Shown: positions 1-8,000 of the stretch, piece by piece | Layout: every line of letters starts with the position of its first letter | Position numbering within the stretch: the stretch's first letter is position 1 | DNA from: JBBAFM01 sp041655415 | Lineage (GTDB): Bacteria > Bacillota > Clostridia > Peptostreptococcales > JAAYPU01 | NCBI GenBank assembly: GCA_964429195.1 | Contig: CAYSBC010000050.1 | Span: forward strand, 1 to 12,628 | Reading direction: 5' to 3' | DNA length: 12,628 nucleotides | The notes under the pieces: model-generated | Databases searched by the model: none | What the model was told of the DNA's origin: nothing | What the model saw: only the letters and a program-made list of their open reading frames with translations | Position numbers and translations under genes: made by a program

Positions 1-56
1 TGTGATTAATAAGTGATAATGTCACCTTGTAAAGTATCGAGCGAAAATGTCACCCC
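1..56 (+). repeat. Left end of the IS: terminal inverted repeat plus internal repeat
   Basis: The outer repeat covers 1-26. A second copy of the AATGTCACC core lies at 35-56 within TATCGAGCGAAAATGTCACC. The 35-56 copy matches the reverse complement of 1453-1474 at 20 of 22 bases. Two transposase-binding-like repeats per end are therefore present, with GTCACC cores 28 bp apart on this side. Confidence 0.75.
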
Positions 57-60
57 TGTA

Positions 61-69
61 TGCTAAAAT
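61..69 (+). promoter_or_regulatory. Possible extended -10 promoter of the transposase gene
   Basis: TG-C-TAAAAT forms an extended -10 element (TG at 61-62, hexamer at 64-69). A transcript would start close to the transposase ATG at 76. No good -35 hexamer is visible 17 bp upstream. A weak promoter that fires into a leaderless message would fit the low expression usual for insertion sequences. Confidence 0.35.
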
Positions 70-75
70 TATCTT

Positions 76-1416
76 ATGAAAACGGATGTGATCACATTGA
101 ATCGAAAACAACTTATTCGATTAGACATTATTAACAAAGCCAATGCCGGCTATATCACTGTTGCAGATGGAGCTGCTTCTTTAGGAGTTTCTGAGCGCCA
201 ATTTAAACGCCTTAAAAAGAAAGTGAGGGAAAATGGCGAGGCATCTTTAATTCATCAGAATTCCTTGAAAAAGCCCCATAATGCTTTTAAAGAATCCACT
301 TACCAGCAAATTATCACTCTATTTACTTCAGATGTATATGAAAATGTTAATTTCAAACACTTTCAAGAGCTTTTACTTGAACATCATCAAATTGATATTT
401 CCTATTCTAGTTTATATTCTTTATTAACTTCTAATGGCTTTCAATCTCCTAAAAAAAGAAGACGTTTTAAACCCCATAGACGTAGAAAACGTAAACCTCA
501 GGCAGGTCTTTTGCTTCAAGTGGATGCGACACCTTTTCCTTGGTTTAAAAACAGTAAAGCTAAATATTCCATACATGGTGCTATTGATGATGCTACTAGT
601 ACGATTACAAGTCTTTATATGTGTAAAAATGAATGTATGCAGGGTTACTTTGAAATGCTCCGTCATACCATACAAAGCTTTGGTGTCCCTGTTAGTATCT
701 ATGCAGATAGACATACCATTTTTCGTTCTCCTAAGGCGGATAAACTCTCTATTGAAGATGAATTAGCTGGTATTTCTGTAAAGGATACTCAATTTGGCCG
801 TGCTCTTTCTGAACTTAACATCACTTTAATTCCTGCACGTTCTCCTCAAGCCAAGGGACGTATCGAGAGATTATGGGATACTCTACAAAGCAGATTACCT
901 GTTGAATTTGCTATTCATGGTATTACTACAATTGACGCTGCCAATGAATTCCTAAAAAAATATCCATTAAAATTCAATAATATGTTTTCTGTTCAACCGG
1001 AAAACATAGACAGTTCTTTTTCTCCTTTACCTGAATCTATTAATTTAGATTACATCTTATGTGTAAAAGAGCCTCGCACCATTGATAGAGGTGGTGTTCT
1101 TTCCTATTACAATAGATCTTTCAAAATTGTAGATTCACCTTACTCTGATTTGATTCCTCATAATGCCAAAGTACAAGTCTTTGTTAGCCCAAAATTTGGT
1201 GTGAAAGTTCAATACAAGTCGTATGTTTTTGACACCATAAGATTTATTAAACCAAAAAAGACTATTGAAAAATCTCAAATACAATTACCAGTTAAACCCT
1301 CTGAGGATCACTGCTGGAGATATGAACAGTCGTTTCCTACAAAAATTACTGATGAGTATTCAAACCAAGAAATTTTATCCATGCTGGAAAATATATTTTT
1401 GAGTAAATACGCTTAA
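76..1416 (+). CDS. DDE transposase, ISNCY/IS1202-type
   Basis: This 446-aa protein catalyses cut/strand transfer of the insertion sequence. A helix-turn-helix region lies near residues 27-47 (AASLGVSERQFKRLKKK), followed by a second DNA-binding stretch to about residue 120 and a very basic linker at 127-141. The RNase H-like core shows a plausible DDE triad: D150 (LLLQVDATPFPWF), D211 (SIYADRHTIFR) and E264 (AKGRIERLWD). The YxDRHxxFR signature is typical of IS1202-like members once grouped in ISNCY. The length is normal and the frame is intact. No Shine-Dalgarno sequence precedes the ATG; an extended -10 element ends only about 7 bp upstream, so the mRNA may be leaderless. The gene runs opposite to rpoBC, and rpoC read-through would produce antisense RNA over it. 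Confidence 0.9.
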   Translation: MKTDVITLNRKQLIRLDIINKANAGYITVADGAASLGVSERQFKRLKKKVRENGEASLIHQNSLKKPHNAFKESTYQQIITLFTSDVYENVNFKHFQELLLEHHQIDISYSSLYSLLTSNGFQSPKKRRRFKPHRRRKRKPQAGLLLQVDATPFPWFKNSKAKYSIHGAIDDATSTITSLYMCKNECMQGYFEMLRHTIQSFGVPVSIYADRHTIFRSPKADKLSIEDELAGISVKDTQFGRALSELNITLIPARSPQAKGRIERLWDTLQSRLPVEFAIHGITTIDAANEFLKKYPLKFNNMFSVQPENIDSSFSPLPESINLDYILCVKEPRTIDRGGVLSYYNRSFKIVDSPYSDLIPHNAKVQVFVSPKFGVKVQYKSYVFDTIRFIKPKKTIEKSQIQLPVKPSEDHCWRYEQSFPTKITDEYSNQEILSMLENIFLSKYA

Positions 1417-1418
1417 AT

Positions 1419-1450
1419 CCAGGTGATATTCAGCCTGGCTTCTTTTTCTC
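1419..1450 (+). terminator. Possible intrinsic terminator after the transposase gene
   Basis: CCAGG (1419-1423) can pair with CCTGG (1434-1438), followed by the T-rich stretch CTTCTTTTTCTC. The stem is only 5 bp, so it would be a weak terminator. Its position just after the stop codon and before the internal repeat suits an IS-borne terminator. Confidence 0.4.
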
Positions 1451-1452
1451 TA

Positions 1453-1516
1453 AGGGTGACATTTTTGCTCGATAATTAACTACCTTTTGGGGTGACATTT
1501 TCGCAAGTTATTGACA
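1453..1516 (-). repeat. Right end of the IS: terminal inverted repeat plus internal repeat
   Basis: GGTGACATTT occurs twice, at 1455-1464 and 1491-1500, in inverted orientation to the left-end copies; the GGTGAC cores are 36 bp apart. The outermost bases, read inward on the minus strand, are TGTCAATAAC. The outer copy is also translated as the tail of RpoC. Confidence 0.75.
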
Positions 1517-4500
1517 ACTATTTCATTAATCACTTCATCATTCCCATTGGTCTCTATGGCTATATTCTTATATCTTTTCATGCCTGTTCCTGCAGGTATA
1601 AGTTTTCCTATAATGACATTCTCTTTGAGTCCCACTAACTTATCCGTTTTTCCTTTAATTGCAGCATCCGTTAAGACCTTCGTTGTCTCTTGGAAAGATG
1701 CTGCCGATAAGAAGGATTCTGTAGCAAGCGAAGCCTTGGTTATTCCAAGCAAGGTTCTTTTTCCCACAGCCGGTGAGAGACCCGCCTCTTCCACAACACT
1801 GTTAGCTTCCTCAAATTCATAAATGCTATAGAGTCCTCCAGGCAATAATTCCGTATCACCTGATTCTTCAACTTTTATTCTCGAAAGCATTTGGCCTACT
1901 ATGACCTCAATATGCTTATCATTAATATCAACACCTTGAAGTCTATACACTCTTTGAACTTCTTTTATCAAGTATTGATAGACGCCTATGACTCCCTTTA
2001 TTCTTAAAATATCATGAGGATTGACGGACCCTTGAGTTAATTCGTCTCCTGCATAAATAGAGGAACCCTCTTTTACCTTTAATCGTGAACCATATGGAAT
2101 ATTATATTTTGCTTCTTCCCCATCACGGCCTGTCACCGTAACCTCAGTACTTTTTTTATCACCGTCAATGGAAACAACGCCATCAATCTCAGTAATAACT
2201 GCCAATCCTTTTGGTTTTCTTGCTTCAAATAGCTCCTCTACCCGCGGTAAACCTTGTGTGATGTCATTACCTGCTACACCACCTGTATGGAATGTACGCA
2301 TTGTAAGCTGCGTTCCGGGTTCTCCGATAGATTGAGCAGCAATAATACCAACAGATTCACCAATATCTACCATTCTTCCGGTGGCTAAGTTACGACCATA
2401 ACATTTAGAACAAATGCCGTTCTTAGTCTTACATGTTAACGCTGATCTTATCTTGACAACTTCTATACCACATTCCTCAATTTCCTCAGCAGCTGCCTCT
2501 AAAATAAGTTCTCCTGCCGGAACAATAACCTCATTGGTATTTGGATTAATAATATCTTCTACAGAATACCTTCCGATAATTCTAAACTTTAAAGCCTCTA
2601 TTACTTCTTTCCCATCTACGAAAGCTTTCACTTCTACAGATTCTGTTGTTTCACAATCAATTTCTCTTACTATAATGTTGTGGCTGACGTCTACCAATCT
2701 ACGCGTTAAGTATCCAGAGTCGGCTGTTCTAAGGGCCGTATCCGCTAAACCCTTTCTGGCACCGTTTGTAGATATAAAGTACTCTAAAACGGATAAACCT
2801 TCACGGAAATTGGACTTAATTGGAATTTCGATGGTGTAACCGGATGCATTGGCCATAAGTCCACGCATACCGCTGATCTGTCTAATCTGGTTCTTGCTAC
2901 CTCTCGCCCCTGAGTGAGCCATAATATAGAGGTTGTTGAGTTCTCCTAAAGTCTCCATCAATCTATCAGCCACATCTTCCGTTGCGGTTTGCCATGTTTC
3001 AATGACCTTTTCATAGCGCTCTTCATTAGATATTAATCCCCTTCGGAAGGCTTTTTCATACTTTTCTACAACTTGATTGGCCTCATTCAGTATAATAGCT
3101 TTTTCTTCCGGTATCTTCATGTCCGATATACTTATTGTGACTGCACCTACCGTAGAATAATGGAAACCCATTTCCTTAATATGGTCTAATATTTCAGCTG
3201 TTATCGTGTTTCCGAATTTTTGGAAGCATTTGTCGATGATAATGCCTAATTTTTTCTTGTCACATAAAAAATCAACTTCTAACGCATAAGGATCTTTTTT
3301 TCTATTTACGAAACCTAAATTTTGAGGTATTTTTTCATTAAAAATGTATCTTCCTACAGTGGATTCAACAAGTCTTGGTTCCTCGCCATTAACGCCATGT
3401 TTTCTGACCTTGATTCGTGAATGAAGACCTACCACGCCATTTCTATAGGCCATCAACATTTCATCATAATCCTTGAATATTTTGCCTTCACCTTTATCGC
3501 CTTTCACCTCTACTGTCAAGTAGTAACTACCAAGTATCATGTCTTGGGTAGGGGTTGTAATCGGCGAACCATCTTTTGGTGCTAATATATTGTTGACTGA
3601 AAGCATCAAAAATCGAGCTTCAGCTTGAGCTTCAACAGATAAAGGTACGTGCACAGCCATTTGGTCACCATCAAAGTCTGCGTTATAAGCTGTACATACT
3701 AATGGATGCAGCTTAATCGCTTTACCTTCTACAAGAATAGGTTCAAAAGCTTGTATTCCTAGTCTGTGCAGGGTAGGGGCACGGTTTAATAGCACCGGAT
3801 GTTCCTTAATAACCTCTTCTAAAACATCCCATACTTCCGTTTTAACCTTCTCAACCATTCTCTTTGCGCTCTTTATATTATGTGAAAAACCATCTTCAAC
3901 GAGTTTTTTCATGATAAAAGGTTTAAAGAGTTCTAATGCCATCTTTTTAGGAAGTCCGCATTGATAGAATTTAAGCTCAGGTCCAACAACAATTACAGAA
4001 CGTCCTGAGTAATCTACTCTTTTCCCAAGTAGATTTTGTCGGAATCGTCCTTGTTTCCCTTTAAGCATATCCGATAAGGATTTAAGCGGTCTGTTGCCGG
4101 GTCCTGTTACGGGTCTTCCTCGTCTCCCATTATCAATCAGTGCATCGACAGCTTCCTGAAGCATCCTTTTTTCATTTCTTACGATGATGTCCGGTGCTCC
4201 TAAATCTAAAAGTCTCTTTAACCGATTATTTCTATTAATGACACGCCTATAAAGGTCATTGAGGTCAGAAGTCGCAAATCGGCCGCCATCTAACTGGACC
4301 ATAGGTCTAAGATCAGGTGGAATAATTGGAATAGCTTCTAAAATCATCCATTCAGGGCTGTTGCCGGATTGTCTTAGCGCCTCAATAACTTCAAGTCTTC
4401 TTACAGTTCTGATTCTCTTTTGCCCTGTACTATCTTTGAATCTTTCGCGCAATTCTATGGCCAGTTCTTCTAAGTTGATGTGGCTGAGCAATTCCTTAAT

Positions 4501-5031
4501 AGCTTCTGCACCTGTGCCTGCTTTAAATCCGTTTCGATACTTTTCTCTATATTCTCGATATTCTTGCTCATTTAAGAGTTGTTTATATGCTAAAGGTGTA
4601 TCCTTGGAATCAGTAACGACATAGGAAGCAAAATATAATATTTTTTCCAGTGACCGAGGTGACATGTCTAATACTAAACCCATCCTGCTAGGTATCCCCT
4701 TAAAATACCAAATATGCGAAACCGGTGCAGCAAGTTCAATATGCCCCATTCTCTCTCTACGAACCTTTGCTTTTGTTACTTCTACTCCACAACGGTCGCA
4801 AATAATACCCTTATATCTTATCCTTTTATATTTCCCACAATGGCATTCCCAGTCCTTTGTAGGTCCAAAAATCTTTTCACAAAATAGTCCTTCCTTTTCC
4901 GGCTTTAATGTCCGGTAGTTAATTGTCTCAGGTTTTTTAACTTCTCCCTTTGACCACCCTCTAATTTTCTCAGGTGAGGCAAGACCAATTTTAAGCGATT
5001 CAAAATTGTTTAGTTCGTACAAGGGGTCCAT
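1480..5031 (-). CDS. rpoC: DNA-directed RNA polymerase subunit beta', C-terminus replaced by IS-encoded residues
   Basis: This 1183-aa beta' subunit forms the catalytic half of RNA polymerase with RpoB. The N-terminal zinc ribbon uses C63, C65, C78 and C81. The Mg-binding catalytic motif NADFDGDQ is at 450-457 with D452, D454 and D456. The bridge helix lies around 751-775. The second zinc site is C793, C867, C874 and C877, and the trigger loop lies near 904-925. The conserved C-terminal segment IIGKLIPAGTGMKRY (1140-1154) is intact. The start ATG follows AGGAAGGGAG, 18 bases after the rpoB stop, indicating a tight operon. The insertion sequence tip at 1516 falls inside the frame: residues 1173-1183 (VNNLRKCHPKR) and the TAG stop come from the element. 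Only the poorly conserved tail is affected (Bacillus RpoC has about 1199 residues), so function is probably retained. The native end is unknown because it lies beyond the left edge. Confidence 0.97.
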   Translation of the reverse strand: MDPLYELNNFESLKIGLASPEKIRGWSKGEVKKPETINYRTLKPEKEGLFCEKIFGPTKDWECHCGKYKRIRYKGIICDRCGVEVTKAKVRRERMGHIELAAPVSHIWYFKGIPSRMGLVLDMSPRSLEKILYFASYVVTDSKDTPLAYKQLLNEQEYREYREKYRNGFKAGTGAEAIKELLSHINLEELAIELRERFKDSTGQKRIRTVRRLEVIEALRQSGNSPEWMILEAIPIIPPDLRPMVQLDGGRFATSDLNDLYRRVINRNNRLKRLLDLGAPDIIVRNEKRMLQEAVDALIDNGRRGRPVTGPGNRPLKSLSDMLKGKQGRFRQNLLGKRVDYSGRSVIVVGPELKFYQCGLPKKMALELFKPFIMKKLVEDGFSHNIKSAKRMVEKVKTEVWDVLEEVIKEHPVLLNRAPTLHRLGIQAFEPILVEGKAIKLHPLVCTAYNADFDGDQMAVHVPLSVEAQAEARFLMLSVNNILAPKDGSPITTPTQDMILGSYYLTVEVKGDKGEGKIFKDYDEMLMAYRNGVVGLHSRIKVRKHGVNGEEPRLVESTVGRYIFNEKIPQNLGFVNRKKDPYALEVDFLCDKKKLGIIIDKCFQKFGNTITAEILDHIKEMGFHYSTVGAVTISISDMKIPEEKAIILNEANQVVEKYEKAFRRGLISNEERYEKVIETWQTATEDVADRLMETLGELNNLYIMAHSGARGSKNQIRQISGMRGLMANASGYTIEIPIKSNFREGLSVLEYFISTNGARKGLADTALRTADSGYLTRRLVDVSHNIIVREIDCETTESVEVKAFVDGKEVIEALKFRIIGRYSVEDIINPNTNEVIVPAGELILEAAAEEIEECGIEVVKIRSALTCKTKNGICSKCYGRNLATGRMVDIGESVGIIAAQSIGEPGTQLTMRTFHTGGVAGNDITQGLPRVEELFEARKPKGLAVITEIDGVVSIDGDKKSTEVTVTGRDGEEAKYNIPYGSRLKVKEGSSIYAGDELTQGSVNPHDILRIKGVIGVYQYLIKEVQRVYRLQGVDINDKHIEVIVGQMLSRIKVEESGDTELLPGGLYSIYEFEEANSVVEEAGLSPAVGKRTLLGITKASLATESFLSAASFQETTKVLTDAAIKGKTDKLVGLKENVIIGKLIPAGTGMKRYKNIAIETNGNDEVINEIVVNNLRKCHPKR

Positions 5032-5049
5032 CTCCCTTCCTCTTTATTA

Positions 5050-8000
5050 TTAGAAATCTATATCATCTTCATCATAATCATCTAAAAAATCCAGCTTATC
5101 TGTCTCTTTAAAATCATCATCGATAATTTCATCGTCAATAATTTCATCATCTATGAGTTCATCATTATCAATGATTTCATCATCCAAAGTCTCGTCATCT
5201 GTATCAGCCATATCTATCATGTCATCATCATTCAATTCCAACGTATCTTCATCCTCAATATCGTCGGTATCACCGTCATCATCAATATTTCCTTTATCCT
5301 TTTGATGATTATTTTTATATAAAGATAAGGCTTCAACCTCAAGGATGGAATCGATTTCATTGATCTCATCATCAACCGATTCTTTGATCTCGATTTCCTG
5401 CTCGTCATCTGTCAATACCTTGACGTCTAATGCCAGACTTTGCATTTCCTTAATTAGTACTTTAAATGATTCAGGAACACCAGGCTCAGGTATGTTTTCA
5501 CCTTTTACAATAGCTTCATAGGTCTTTACCCTACCCACAACATCATCGGATTTCACGGTTAGAATTTCTTGGAGTGTATAGGCCGCTCCATAAGCTTCTA
5601 GAGCCCATACCTCCATCTCTCCAAATCTCTGCCCACCAAATTGAGCTTTTCCACCTAACGGCTGTTGTGTAACCAAGGAGTAAGGTCCTGTACTTCTGGC
5701 ATGTATCTTATCATCAACAAGATGATGCAGCTTTAACATATACATATAGCCAACCGTAACCGGATTATCAAAAATTTCACCACTTCTACCATCCCTTAAA
5801 GATAATTTCCCGGATTCCGGATAACCACATTCAACTAACAAGTCCATGATATCTTGCTCGACGGCTCCGTCGAATACAGGTGTAGCAATATACCAACCTT
5901 TATCTTTAGCCGCTAACCCTAAGTGAGTTTCAAGTACCTGACCTATATTCATACGTGAAGGTACTCCAAGAGGATTCAATAAGACTTGAAGTGGTGTTCC
6001 ATCTTCCATATAAGGCATATCCTCTTCAGGTAATATCCTTGAAATAACCCCTTTATTACCATGCCTACCTGCCATTTTATCACCAACATTGATTTTTCTC
6101 TTTGTGGCTACATAGCATCTAACTAATTTATTAACTCCAGGTGGAAGTTCATCTCCATTGTCTCTGGAAAATATTTTTACATCGACTACAATACCTGTTT
6201 CTCCATGAGGAACTCTTAAGGATGTATCTCTTACCTCACGAGCTTTCTCACCAAATATAGCTCGAAGTAACCTTTCCTCAGCAGTAAGTTCAGTTTCTCC
6301 TTTTGGAGTAACCTTTCCCACAAGGATATCCGAAGCATTGACTTCTGCACCTATACGAACAATTCCTTCTTGATCTAAATCCTTTAAAGCATCTTCGCCA
6401 ACATTAGGTATATCTCTTGTAATCTCTTCCGGTCCTAGCTTGGTGTCTCTTGCCTCAGACTCATATTCTTCTATATGAATAGATGTTAAGACATCTTCCA
6501 TGATTAATCTTTCATTTAATAAAATCGCATCTTCAAAGTTATAACCTTCCCATGTCATGAACCCTATGAGTAGATTTCTGCCCAGAGCAACCTCCCCTTG
6601 ATCAGTCGATGGACCGTCAACAATGGGTTCCCCCTTTTCCACATGCTCGTTTTTACTGACTATTGGTCTTTGATTGATACATGTACCTTGATTAGACCGC
6701 TTAAATTTCAACAGTTTGTAGACATCTAATCCGCCATCACTGTCTCTTCTAATAACAACCTCATTCGAATCCACTTTCTTGACAGTTCCTGAGTTCTTCG
6801 CTAGCATGACTACGCCAGAATCTCTTGCAGCTAAATGCTCCATGCCTGTTCCAATGATGGGAGCCTCTGGAACTAACAATGGAACAGCTTGTCTTTGCAT
6901 GTTCGATCCCATAAGAGCTCTGTTAGCATCATCGTTTTCCAGAAAAGGAATCATAGCTGTCGCTACGGATACTACTTGCTTTGGAGAAATATCCATGTAA
7001 TCTACATCGGCAATCGGAACAATATCAATATCCCCGCCTATACATCGTGCTGTGATTCTATTATTAACAAAATGCCCTTCATCATCTAATAATTCATTGG
7101 CCTGGGCTATGATTAAAGTTTCTTCTTCATCCGCTGTCAAATAATCGACTTCTTCAGTTACAATCCCGTTCTCCTTATCCACTCTACGATAAGGTGTTTC
7201 TATAAAACCATATTCATTGATTCTTCCATAGGTCGTTAAGGATCCTATTAAACCAATGTTGGGTCCTTCAGGAGTCTCTATAGGGCACATCCTTCCATAA
7301 TGGGAATGATGCACATCTCGAACTTCAAAACCTGCTCTTTCTCTGGATAACCCCCCAGGGCCTAAGGCTGAAAGCCTTCGCTTATGCGTGAGCTCCGCCA
7401 ATGGATTTGTTTGATCCATAAATTGAGATAATTGACTGCTTCCAAAAAACTCTTTTATAGCCGCAGTAACCGGCCTTATATTGATGAGGGCTTGAGGAGT
7501 AATAACATCCATATCTTGAATAGTCATTCTCTCTCTTACTACTCTTTCCATTCTTGAAAGACCAATTCTAAATTGATTTTGCAGAAGTTCTCCTACTGTA
7601 CGCAATCTTCTATTACCTAAATGGTCAATATCATCAATTCTGCCTACACCATGATTTAAGTTGAGCACATAGCTAATGGATGCAACCACATCATCCACCA
7701 AGATGTGTTTAGGGGATAATCTGGTTTTTTCAGACAGCAGTGCTTCTTTTAACTCCTCTTCCGTTTCGCATTTATCCAATATTTCCTTTAAAACCGGATA
7801 ATAAACCCTATCCGGTATGTCCATATCCTTTAAATTTATGTCAACCAGCTCTTTAGTATCCACAAAGTGATTACCAACTACTTTTACAACTCTATTTTCA
7901 TCGCCATACACATGAACAGATTTTATACCAAGAGCCTCTATTTTAGCCGCCATTTTTCTGGTGATTTTTTGCTCTTTTTCTATTATAATTTCACCAGTTT

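Larger units (their letters stand above)
1..1516 (+). mobile_element. ISNCY/IS1202-type insertion sequence, complete-looking, inserted in the 3' end of rpoC
   Basis: A 1516-bp element bounded by imperfect inverted repeats. The first 26 bases and the reverse complement of 1491-1516 align without gaps at 19 of 26 positions; both begin TGT and end AATGTCACC. It carries one intact transposase gene on the plus strand. The right tip falls inside the rpoC reading frame. The left tip coincides with the first base of the window, so the flank and any target-site duplication on that side cannot be seen. The family assignment rests on the transposase; the boundaries rest on the matched register of the two ends. 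Boundary confidence is good but a few bases of uncertainty remain. Confidence 0.82.

Noticed and set aside
434..766. Second plus-strand frame inside the transposase gene as a frameshifted orfA/orfB arrangement
   Set aside because: The 446-aa frame alone contains the HTH and full DDE core, so no frameshift is needed.
1480..5031. rpoC as a pseudogene broken by the IS
   Set aside because: All conserved regions, zinc sites and the catalytic motif are intact; only a short variable tail is replaced, and the gene is essential.
5104..5192. CRISPR-like or regulatory repeats at the rpoB 3' end
   Set aside because: The repeats are short, imperfect and in frame, and are explained by the acidic pentads of the RpoB tail; there are no spacers.
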